From NCBI RefSeq assembly GCF_003966225.1, contig NZ_RXNU01000001.1, positions 496,001 to 560,000 on the forward strand: a DNA stretch of 64,000 nt, given 5' to 3'. The notes below the pieces were generated by a model. It was not told the DNA's origin and made no database searches. It saw only the letters and a list, made by a program, of their open reading frames with translations. Of this stretch, positions 44,808 to 51,366 are shown in pieces; positions within the stretch are counted from its first letter, which is position 1; each line of letters starts with the position of its first letter. The DNA comes from Shewanella canadensis (GTDB taxonomy: Bacteria > Pseudomonadota > Gammaproteobacteria > Enterobacterales > Shewanellaceae). Position numbers and translations under genes: made by a program.

Positions 44808-46280
44808 ATGATGGCTTCAATCGAAGTTAGTGCATCTCCTGACAGCGCTCAATGGCAATCCATTAACTGGAAAGCGGTTAAGCAACATGTATTAAAGCTT
44901 CAAATGCGCATTGCAAAAGCAACCCGAGAAGGTAAACACGGCAAGGCGAAAGCGTTGCAGTGGATATTAACCCACTCTAAATCAGCAAAATTGCTTGCTG
45001 TTAAAAGAGTTTCTCAAAACAAAGGCAGCAAAACACCTGGAGTCGACGGGATCATTTGGAACAGTGATGCTCGTTGTATGGGTGCGGTTAATCAGCTGAG
45101 TCGAAAAGGCTATCATGCCAAACCGCTCAGGCGTATCAACATCCCCAAGAAAAACGGCAAGCTCAGACCTTTAGGCATTCCCTGCATGATAGACAGAGCG
45201 CAACAAGCGCTTCATCTTCTAGCCTTGGAACCTATTTCGGAAACGGTGGCCGACCTCAATAGCTATGGCTTTCGACCGAACCGAAGCACAGCAGATGCAA
45301 TTGCACAGTGCTTCAAATGTTTATGTCAGAAAAGCTCTAGCCAATGGGTTCTTGAGGGGGACATCAAAGCCTGTTTCGATAAGATTGGTCATCAATGGCT
45401 CATCGACAACATTCAATTAGATAAACGGATGCTGAAACAATGGCTTGGGTGCGGTTATGTTGACAAAGGATTGTTCTATAAAACGGCAGAAGGAACACCA
45501 CAAGGTGGGATAATATCTCCTACGCTTATGTTGCTCACGCTTGCTGGGTTAGAACAATTGGTTAAGTCTATTGCCTGTAAAACAGGTAATAGGGTCAACT
45601 TTATCGGATACGCAGACGATTTTGTTATCACAGGCTCTTCGAAGGAAGTCCTAGTTAATGAAATCAAGCCGCAACTCATTGGCTTTCTACAGGAAAGGGG
45701 CTTAACACTCTCTGATGAGAAAACGCACATTACTCACATCAATGATGGTTTTGACTTTCTGGGATTCAATATCAGGAAGTACAACGGCAAACTGCTCATT
45801 AAACCGAGCAAGAGCAACGTTCTGTCATTTTTGAGCAATCTACGTGAATTCATCAGAAAACATCCAACAATCCCCGTTAACGATTTAATCAAAATATTGA
45901 ATCCGAAACTGAGAGGATGGGCGAACTATTATCGCCACAGTGTTGCTAAGCAAGTTTTCGGTTATGTAGGCCATCAACTTTTCTGGTTGTTATGGCGTTG
46001 GGCAGTTAGGCGTCATCCAACTAAAAGTAAAGATTGGGTGAGGCGTAAGTATTATTTGGACAGCAAGGGGCAATGGCAATTTCATGGTTGGCAGAAAATA
46101 GCGAACATGGATTGTCGATTTAACCTTGTTCAAATTGCTCAAATGCTAATAAAAAGACATGTGAAAATCAGGAGCGCAGCCATACCTTACGACCCCGAAT
46201 ATGAAGCTTACTTAAGTAAGCGGAAGCGGGTGAAGGAAGGCCGAAACTCTTGGTTCGATCCTGTTTTGGCTGCTATGTAG
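44808..46280 (+). CDS. ltrA: Group II intron reverse transcriptase/maturase
   Basis: A 490-residue intron-encoded protein with an RT domain (RRINIPKKNGKLRPLGIPC, GFRPNRSTADAI, EGTPQGGIISP, and the catalytic FIGYADDFVITG) and a C-terminal maturase/X domain with LRGWANYYRHS. No HNH endonuclease cysteines are visible, so mobility may use nicked or replicating DNA rather than second-strand cleavage. The frame opens from TTG 44766, but AAGGAG with eight-base spacing marks ATG 44808 (MMASIEV). No frameshift or premature stop is seen. Confidence 0.93.
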   Translation: MMASIEVSASPDSAQWQSINWKAVKQHVLKLQMRIAKATREGKHGKAKALQWILTHSKSAKLLAVKRVSQNKGSKTPGVDGIIWNSDARCMGAVNQLSRKGYHAKPLRRINIPKKNGKLRPLGIPCMIDRAQQALHLLALEPISETVADLNSYGFRPNRSTADAIAQCFKCLCQKSSSQWVLEGDIKACFDKIGHQWLIDNIQLDKRMLKQWLGCGYVDKGLFYKTAEGTPQGGIISPTLMLLTLAGLEQLVKSIACKTGNRVNFIGYADDFVITGSSKEVLVNEIKPQLIGFLQERGLTLSDEKTHITHINDGFDFLGFNIRKYNGKLLIKPSKSNVLSFLSNLREFIRKHPTIPVNDLIKILNPKLRGWANYYRHSVAKQVFGYVGHQLFWLLWRWAVRRHPTKSKDWVRRKYYLDSKGQWQFHGWQKIANMDCRFNLVQIAQMLIKRHVKIRSAAIPYDPEYEAYLSKRKRVKEGRNSWFDPVLAAM

Positions 46281-46316
46281 GGTGCTGGGTAACAGAATAC
46301 GCCTTAGTGGAGGCTT

Positions 46317-46391
46317 GAGCCGTATGCAGTGAAAGTTGCACGTCCGGTTCTTAGGAGGGCGGCACTTGGTAACAGGTGTCGCCTATCCGAC
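46317..46391 (+). ncRNA. Group II intron domains V and VI
   Basis: Domain V runs 46317-46350: GAGCCG pairs with CGGTTC and a GCAGT-GAAA-GTTGC hairpin caps it, including the catalytic AGC triad. Domain VI (about 46353-46391) is the GGCGGCACTTGG / CAGGTGTCGCC hairpin carrying the presumed branch-point adenosine. Confidence 0.85.
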
Positions 46392-46470
46392 ACAACGGTG
46401 AGAGGCTGAACGTTTCAACCTAAGTCTCAGTTAACTTACTTTGTGTTGCCAGAGGGATTTATGAGCACAA

Positions 46471-46495
46471 AAAAAGGAGAGGGGATACCTCTCCA
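46471..46495 (-). terminator. Terminator of the cytochrome-lipoprotein operon
   Basis: On the minus strand GGAGAGG-TATCC-CCTCTCC is followed by TTTTTTTG. It is the first strong stop signal after the lipoprotein gene (46685) and so probably ends that transcript. Confidence 0.85.
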
Positions 46496-46563
46496 AAGTG
46501 GGGACGATAGCAATCTAATTAATATGTCGCCAATTTGATGATAAAAGGGCGGCTAACGTTTAA

Positions 46564-46659
46564 CGATGGGGAACTGCTTTACACTAAGTCATGGTGATGA
46601 ACCCAGGCTCGCGATGGCGACAAACACCATGCTATGTAAAGCAGCTCCTATTCCCATCG
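46564..46659. repeat. 96-bp nested inverted-repeat element
   Basis: Four nested stems share one axis: CGATGGG/CCCATCG, CTGCTTTACA/TGTAAAGCAG, CATGGTG/CACCATG and TCGC-GATG-GCGA at the tip, separated by small internal loops. It can fold as a long hairpin or cruciform on either strand. It lies between the intron and the lipoprotein gene and resembles palindromic REP-type or small MITE units rather than a gene. Confidence 0.7.
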
Positions 46660-46684
46660 GTGGAACACATTAAAGCATTTACTC

Positions 46685-47203
46685 TTATACAGATGGTGGT
46701 GGAAGTAGCTCCAACTCACTGCTGCTTAAGGCGCCCTTTATTTCAATGGCGACCTTATACTTCTGTACCGCACCAGGAGTTGCATCGCTGCTCCAATCCA
46801 GATCCGGGGCCTCGAAGGTGTAGCTTCCTTTCGTTTCAGTCTCAGTGAGTAGACCTTCACACTCATTGGCTTCACTGTCGCAAAGATATGACTTGCTCAG
46901 GTGCCAACGTTTCCATGCCTTAGGTTTAGATGATTTCTCATCAGGGTCCGGAAAGCCAAAGTAGACAATTCGATAGTTTTTAGCATTAGTGATAGCCATT
47001 TCATCGGCATCGCTGAGGCTAAAGCTTAAGGCGCCGCTTACACCATCAAAAGTGGCTAATTTCAGTCCTATGGTTGCAGCTTGGTCTACGTCAACTGTCA
47101 CAGGCTCTACCGGTGGTGGTGGCGGAGGAGTGCTGTCGCTATCACTGCAGGCGGTGGTCAGTAGTGTTCCGGCTAATAGTACGCCAAATAGTTTATAGTT
47201 CAT
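46685..47203 (-). CDS. Lipoprotein resembling the N-terminal domain of OmcA/MtrC-type cytochromes
   Basis: A 172-residue lipoprotein with lipobox LTTAC (Cys19), a Pro-rich linker and a beta-rich domain (VDVDQAATIGLKLATFDGV, FSLSDADEMAITNAKNYRI). This pattern recalls the N-terminal domain of outer-membrane decahaem cytochromes, but there is no CXXCH motif and the chain ends naturally. Two cysteines (YLCDSEANEC) may form a disulfide. The frame is open from 47248, but GGAG before ATG 47203 (MNYKLFG) sets the start, 11 bp after the cytochrome stop. Likely an accessory or anchor for its operon partner; the homology is moderate. Confidence 0.62.
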   Translation of the reverse strand: MNYKLFGVLLAGTLLTTACSDSDSTPPPPPPVEPVTVDVDQAATIGLKLATFDGVSGALSFSLSDADEMAITNAKNYRIVYFGFPDPDEKSSKPKAWKRWHLSKSYLCDSEANECEGLLTETETKGSYTFEAPDLDWSSDATPGAVQKYKVAIEIKGALSSSELELLPPPSV

Positions 47204-47214
47204 GACGCGCTCCT

Positions 47215-48030
47215 TTAGTTGAAGTGGCCAGTGTGACAAGTGGTACATTCCATATCGGTTTTAACGCTGGCGGCTGAGCTCATAGTCGCATCTACGCCAT
47301 GACAGCTCTGACAGGCTTGTGCTTCATCCGAAGGTTTAGACTGAGGTAGGGTATCACCCTTGTAGGCAATATTTAGCAACTCTACAAGGTGGAAGGCGAT
47401 AGAGGCCGACAGACGCTTACAGCGCTCACCCTTCTGGGCGAAGGTCTTGCCCGATGCCTTAGACCAGTTACTGATTGATGAGTGACAAAGGATGCTGTTC
47501 GCTACCGATGAGCTGACAACTTCATCTGTTGTCTTCTCTGCAGTAGAGCCGATACCGGCAACGAACTCAGGAGAAGATAATGGTAGCTCAGTATTCTCAT
47601 AGTATCTGAATAGAGCGCCGATTACGGCTCCGTTTTGACCATTGATATCATCGAGGAAATTCACCAGCATACCGGTTGCGTTGTTGTTACCGCAGACAGT
47701 GCCTTGCCCTGCGATCCCTGCCGCACCATATCCGGCCAGTGCGGTAGGAATAGATGCGAACTTGGCGGCATCGACACTATCTGACAAGCTTAACATATGG
47801 ATAAGTGAGTAGAAGACCTGATGCATACATCCGCCGCCAGTCTCATAGGCAAGTTTCGCCGTTGCCATAGCGTCGAGTGGCACATACTTTAGTTTCTCAC
47901 CTAGCTCTAATTTGTAGTTTCCGGCTTCATCTGTCGCCGCGAATGCCGAAGTACCCATAAGCGTCGCACCTGCTGCCGCTGTACTGATACCGATGATTTG
48001 GGTTAATGCTTGTCGTCTGTTAATAGTCAT
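47215..48030 (-). CDS. Tat-exported split-Soret-type dihaem cytochrome c
   Basis: A 271-residue precursor. A Tat signal (NRRQALTQIIG and an Ala-rich core ending SAFA) suggests a cofactor-bearing protein exported folded, or escorted by a partner. The middle carries the spaced Cys pattern of the C_GCAxxG_C_C family (GGGCMHQVF, GTVCGNNN, ILCHSS, ERCKR). The C-terminus has two haem-c motifs, CQSCH and CTTCH. This combination matches split-Soret cytochrome c of Desulfovibrio. Function in Shewanella is unknown. ATG 48030 (MTINRRQ) follows AAGGA; it is co-transcribed with the lipoprotein gene. Confidence 0.75.
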   Translation of the reverse strand: MTINRRQALTQIIGISTAAAGATLMGTSAFAATDEAGNYKLELGEKLKYVPLDAMATAKLAYETGGGCMHQVFYSLIHMLSLSDSVDAAKFASIPTALAGYGAAGIAGQGTVCGNNNATGMLVNFLDDINGQNGAVIGALFRYYENTELPLSSPEFVAGIGSTAEKTTDEVVSSSVANSILCHSSISNWSKASGKTFAQKGERCKRLSASIAFHLVELLNIAYKGDTLPQSKPSDEAQACQSCHGVDATMSSAASVKTDMECTTCHTGHFN

Positions 48031-48505
48031 AATCATTCCTTACTGAATAAGCGTTGTTTTATTGTTGTATGGCTAACTTAAAGTGGCTCTGCCTGGGTTG
48101 ACTTCGCCGCCGTTTGACTTGAGTTAAGTTTGCGCCGTCAGGTTTATAAATAGTGTGATCTGCGGCAGATGAATATTGAGGTTGATTAGAAAAATCTTTT
48201 GAACCAAATGAGAGTCGGAATGATGTGATTTATAGATTGAATGTACTTGTTAACATCGGTTTTACAGAACTGAAACAGAGGTAGATCACCTTATTTGTTA
48301 AATTCATGTTAATTTGTCGGTTGTGAAGATAAACTGCAGAGCTTCTTCATCTCTTCAACAGTGTGATTTTGTTCGCAAATTTGTCATCATCTTGCCGCTA
48401 AGTGTATATTTTCTAGCGAACTTTTATAGGAGATAGGGGGGATCACAGAAATCATTAGTTTTATTGAATATGATTTAGTTGTTATCTGTTAAGGAAGCTA
48501 GAGAT
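48031..48505. promoter_or_regulatory. Divergent control region with a CRP-like site
   Basis: This 475-bp gap separates the cytochrome operon from regulator copy B. TGTGA-TTTTGT-TCGCA at 48362-48377 matches the CRP consensus TGTGA-N6-TCACA in 9 of 10 arm bases. No gene was seen. A site for a regulator of either flanking pair is expected but not identified. Confidence 0.5.
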
Positions 48506-49240
48506 ATGCAATTGGGCAGTTGTCAGTTTGATATTCAGCGAGCGCAACTAAAAAATCTGGAAAATGGCGATGTGTGGCACCTACCCAGGGCCGAATTACA
48601 AGTACTTAAGCTACTTATTGCCAATCGTAACAAGGTTGTTGCGAAACAGAAGTTAGGTGCAGCCGATGAAGAGCACCCCCCTTTGAGTGATTCCTCTGTG
48701 ACTCGCGCCGTTTTTATGTTGCGCTCTTTTCTAGGGCCGGAACACGAGCAGTTGATCGAAACGGTAAAGAGTAAAGGCTATCGATTACGGGGCGAAGCCA
48801 AGCATGCCCAATGGGCACAGATGGTCAAACTCAAGCGTGGGTTGATCGTGGCCTTGATGGTTGTCTGTATATTCGCATCCATAGGGCTGGTTACCCAGTT
48901 TTCAAAGTGTGGTTCGACTACCGAGCCATACAATGTTACTCCGATAACTCTCCTGTCCGGTCAACAGATAAACTTAATCAGTTACTCTAAATCGAAGACA
49001 AATACTGAGTCATTGATGAGTGTTATCACGCAGTTTTCTGCCGGATTCAGAGACTGTTATTCGGCGCCATGGCAAGATATCTATCTATCTTTATCCCATG
49101 ATGAGCAGGTGTTTAATATCACCATGAGAGGGGAGAAGTTGGGCCAGTCGGTGGTGAGAAACCTTAAGCTATCCGATTTTCGTCAACAGAAACAATTTAT
49201 CTCTGAAGCTTGGTTAGATGAGGTGGCGCTTTGTGAATAG
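48506..49240 (+). CDS. ToxR/MarT-like membrane-bound winged-helix regulator, copy B
   Basis: A 244-residue paralogue of copy A at 42499. The N-terminal winged helix (LGSCQFDIQ, PRAELQVLKLLIANRNKVVAK, SVTRAVFMLRSFLG) precedes a membrane helix (about 112-134) and a periplasmic domain with cysteines at RDCYSAPWQ and the terminal ALCE. ATG 48506 (MQLGSC) is favoured over TTG 48479. It is divergent from the cytochrome operon and its stop overlaps the next gene's GTG (GTGAATAG). Likely a sensor of envelope or redox state that controls nearby genes; inferred. Confidence 0.78.
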   Translation: MQLGSCQFDIQRAQLKNLENGDVWHLPRAELQVLKLLIANRNKVVAKQKLGAADEEHPPLSDSSVTRAVFMLRSFLGPEHEQLIETVKSKGYRLRGEAKHAQWAQMVKLKRGLIVALMVVCIFASIGLVTQFSKCGSTTEPYNVTPITLLSGQQINLISYSKSKTNTESLMSVITQFSAGFRDCYSAPWQDIYLSLSHDEQVFNITMRGEKLGQSVVRNLKLSDFRQQKQFISEAWLDEVALCE

Positions 49241-49754
49241 AAAATTACTCTGGGGAGTCAACTCCATCATCTTAGTCTTGCTGATAATCAGTATCTCTAT
49301 CAGCTATCGTTATCTAAACCCGAGCGAGACCTTGATGTTAAATTGCAGCTCTGAGCTATTCGATAGACATAAGGGTGATAGCGATAAGGGGCGCCATTAT
49401 CTGCTTGTCGATGTGATCGCTAGGGGGAAGCAGGCACAGTTTAATTACCGATATTTCAACTTAGATGGTAGTTCGGCCGGTAATATCCGCATGAAGGGGA
49501 GCTTGTTAAACTACGATAGCGATGCCAACAGGTACTCTTTTTCTGTGAAGACGAAAGAGGAGTCGGAGGTCGAGGATGATCAGAGGCAGCCTGAGCATAT
49601 GCAGTATCTCTCCTACGTCAGCTCCTTTAATCTGGATAATAAGGGGATGCACAACCTTAGTATTGAAACATTAGATCTCGATGAGCAGAAAGACTACGCC
49701 ATCGTGCTGTTTCAACCGAGTAATACGGTCTGTGGTTGTCGTTTAGTTCATTAG
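49233..49754 (+). CDS. FidL-like membrane-anchored periplasmic protein, copy B
   Basis: A 173-residue partner of regulator copy B: one membrane helix (about 8-26) and a periplasmic domain with Cys at MLNCSSE and VCGCRLVH. GTG 49233 overlaps the upstream stop by eight bases, as in pair A, and GAGG lies about nine bases before it; ATG 49218 is less likely. Sequence similarity to copy A is low but the layout, length and terminal cysteine are the same. FidL/YqeJ/ToxS-like role inferred. Confidence 0.65.
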   Translation: MNRKLLWGVNSIILVLLIISISISYRYLNPSETLMLNCSSELFDRHKGDSDKGRHYLLVDVIARGKQAQFNYRYFNLDGSSAGNIRMKGSLLNYDSDANRYSFSVKTKEESEVEDDQRQPEHMQYLSYVSSFNLDNKGMHNLSIETLDLDEQKDYAIVLFQPSNTVCGCRLVH

Positions 49755-49936
49755 TCGCCCGAGCCATTCGTCATCAGATGCTGTCGAATCTTAATGTTTG
49801 ATGAGCAGCTTCTAAGCTTCTCGATATTGCTGTGACTCTCAGGAGCCACAGCGTGCAAATCTGAAAGATCAACCAGTCCTGATAGGCTATAATAAAAGTA
49901 ACTATTTGATTTAATTTCTCAATATTCAGGAGTTCA

Positions 49937-51322
49937 GTGGCTAAAATTCGAGTCAAACAGGAAGAATCCCTCTCTATTAAGTTTATCCACCAGATGAAGG
50001 TGGGCGCTAACCGACGTCTGGATCTCTATTTTTTCCTCCCCAAAGAGATGGGTATTGGCCCACATAGCCTCAACGAGGAGGAGTATTACCACTCGGCCAT
50101 TACTGGTCGTCGTTCATATTACTCCTCTGCCTTACATCTTCCCTTGGTGCAGAGTCGCTTCGCGAGTCAGAAGAAACGTACGGTTGAAGAGTTTCGTCTC
50201 TATCTGAACCTATTTGCTTACCAATTTGCGGTCGCCATCGAAACAGACAGCAAGGAATTAGGGCAGATAGAGGATGCTGAGGAGTTTTATGGGGCACTTA
50301 ATGCCCTTTATGAACTGGTTATTCAACTGTTGAAGAAGTTCCGCCGTAATGAGCCCAGCGATCCTAAGTGGAAATCGTATTTTGAAAATGCAGATAACTA
50401 CCTCTCCTGGTTCTGTGAACAGAGACTATTGAAGTTGTTATCGCGAGCGCCAAGAAGTAGCGAATACAGCGAAATCGTCGATAATGTTGTCGGTTTATGT
50501 CGCTCTGAACATGAGCATAGAAAGTCGAAACGATATAACTCACTTCACACAGTTGAAGATCCGAATCGTATCTCTAATAAGATGCTATTACTCAGGCGGT
50601 TAATTCAACAGGGCGTAGTATTAAAAGATGAATTTAAGGTATTAGGTGTTGGCCTGAAGAAGATGACCACAGGCTTTGCCACGGCTATGGTGATGTTGGT
50701 CGTTTCCGCCTTAATTATAAAGGCTCAGGGCGTGTTCAGTGGGCTTACGATAGCATTGGTGCTGACATTAGCGGTTATTTATGGATTTCGAGAAATATTT
50801 AAGGAAGATATCCGTAACGCGTTATGGCGAGTTATTCAGAAAGGGCGTCCTAAATGGAGTCGCATTCTCCGGGATACCACTAGTCAGGCTCCGATTGCGA
50901 AACAACTCGTCTGGATGGACTTTATGAAATCGGCGGAGCTGCCTGCTAAGGTTTCTGAGATTTTGAAGAGGCGTCATAGCCAGAATAAACTCGATGCTGA
51001 AGTGCTGCATTACGGCATACACACCAGGGTGACACAGAAAGATTTCTTAGCCGGATACACTACGATTCAGGAACAGGTCAACTTCAGCCTTGCACCTTTT
51101 GCCCGTTATCTTGAGCGTGGAAAAGCTAAAATCTATAGAGAGCAAGACGGCAAAATCAGTAATGACTCTGTCGAGCGTAGATACCAGATAAACATGATCT
51201 TGGCTGTCAGAGATGATAAGGATGAGGTTCAGTATGCGCGCTACAAGATCACCATGAATCGCTCGACCATAATAGATGTGAGCCAAAGTGATCTCCCCGA
51301 TGGGATCCCGGAGATGGATTAA
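49937..51322 (+). CDS. Conserved hypothetical membrane protein (461 aa)
   Basis: A 461-residue protein with two central membrane helices (about 248-266 and 271-287) between large, charged, helical domains. The N-terminal SIKFIHQMKVGANRRLDLYFFLP and the long Glu/Arg-rich stretches suggest a cytoplasmic protein tethered by a hairpin. No enzymatic motif was recognised and no name is offered. GTG 49937 is supported by AGGAG at five-base spacing. It is convergent with the degenerate-GGDEF sensor gene. Confidence 0.65.
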   Translation: MAKIRVKQEESLSIKFIHQMKVGANRRLDLYFFLPKEMGIGPHSLNEEEYYHSAITGRRSYYSSALHLPLVQSRFASQKKRTVEEFRLYLNLFAYQFAVAIETDSKELGQIEDAEEFYGALNALYELVIQLLKKFRRNEPSDPKWKSYFENADNYLSWFCEQRLLKLLSRAPRSSEYSEIVDNVVGLCRSEHEHRKSKRYNSLHTVEDPNRISNKMLLLRRLIQQGVVLKDEFKVLGVGLKKMTTGFATAMVMLVVSALIIKAQGVFSGLTIALVLTLAVIYGFREIFKEDIRNALWRVIQKGRPKWSRILRDTTSQAPIAKQLVWMDFMKSAELPAKVSEILKRRHSQNKLDAEVLHYGIHTRVTQKDFLAGYTTIQEQVNFSLAPFARYLERGKAKIYREQDGKISNDSVERRYQINMILAVRDDKDEVQYARYKITMNRSTIIDVSQSDLPDGIPEMD

Positions 51323-51331
51323 GTTGTCGAA

Positions 51332-51366
51332 CTAGTTCCTAGTTTCTATTTCCTAGGAACCAGGAA
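51332..51366. repeat. Degenerate heptamer array CTAGTTC-like
   Basis: Units CTAGTTC, CTAGTTT, CTATTTC, CTAGGAA and CCAGGAA keep period seven in the 44-bp gap between convergent genes. Reverse complements such as GAACTAG are close to the AACCTAG unit of the other arrays. Confidence 0.6.

Larger units (their letters stand above)
44231..46391 (+). mobile_element. Group II intron with maturase
   Basis: The 5' end is GTGCGACC at 44231, matching the GUGYG consensus. A candidate EBS1, GGACAG (44528-44533), pairs with IBS1 TTGTCC (44225-44230, one G-U) immediately upstream of that splice site. An intron-encoded reverse transcriptase occupies 44808-46280. Domain V and VI follow, ending CCGAC near 46391 (46393 possible). 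The intron is inserted in non-coding DNA just after the heptamer array, not in a gene. It appears complete; splicing is not shown. Confidence 0.88.

Noticed and set aside
46564..46659. Nested hairpin as an integron attC site
   Set aside because: No GTTRRRY/RYYYAAC core pair at the outer ends, no integrase and no cassette-like array nearby.
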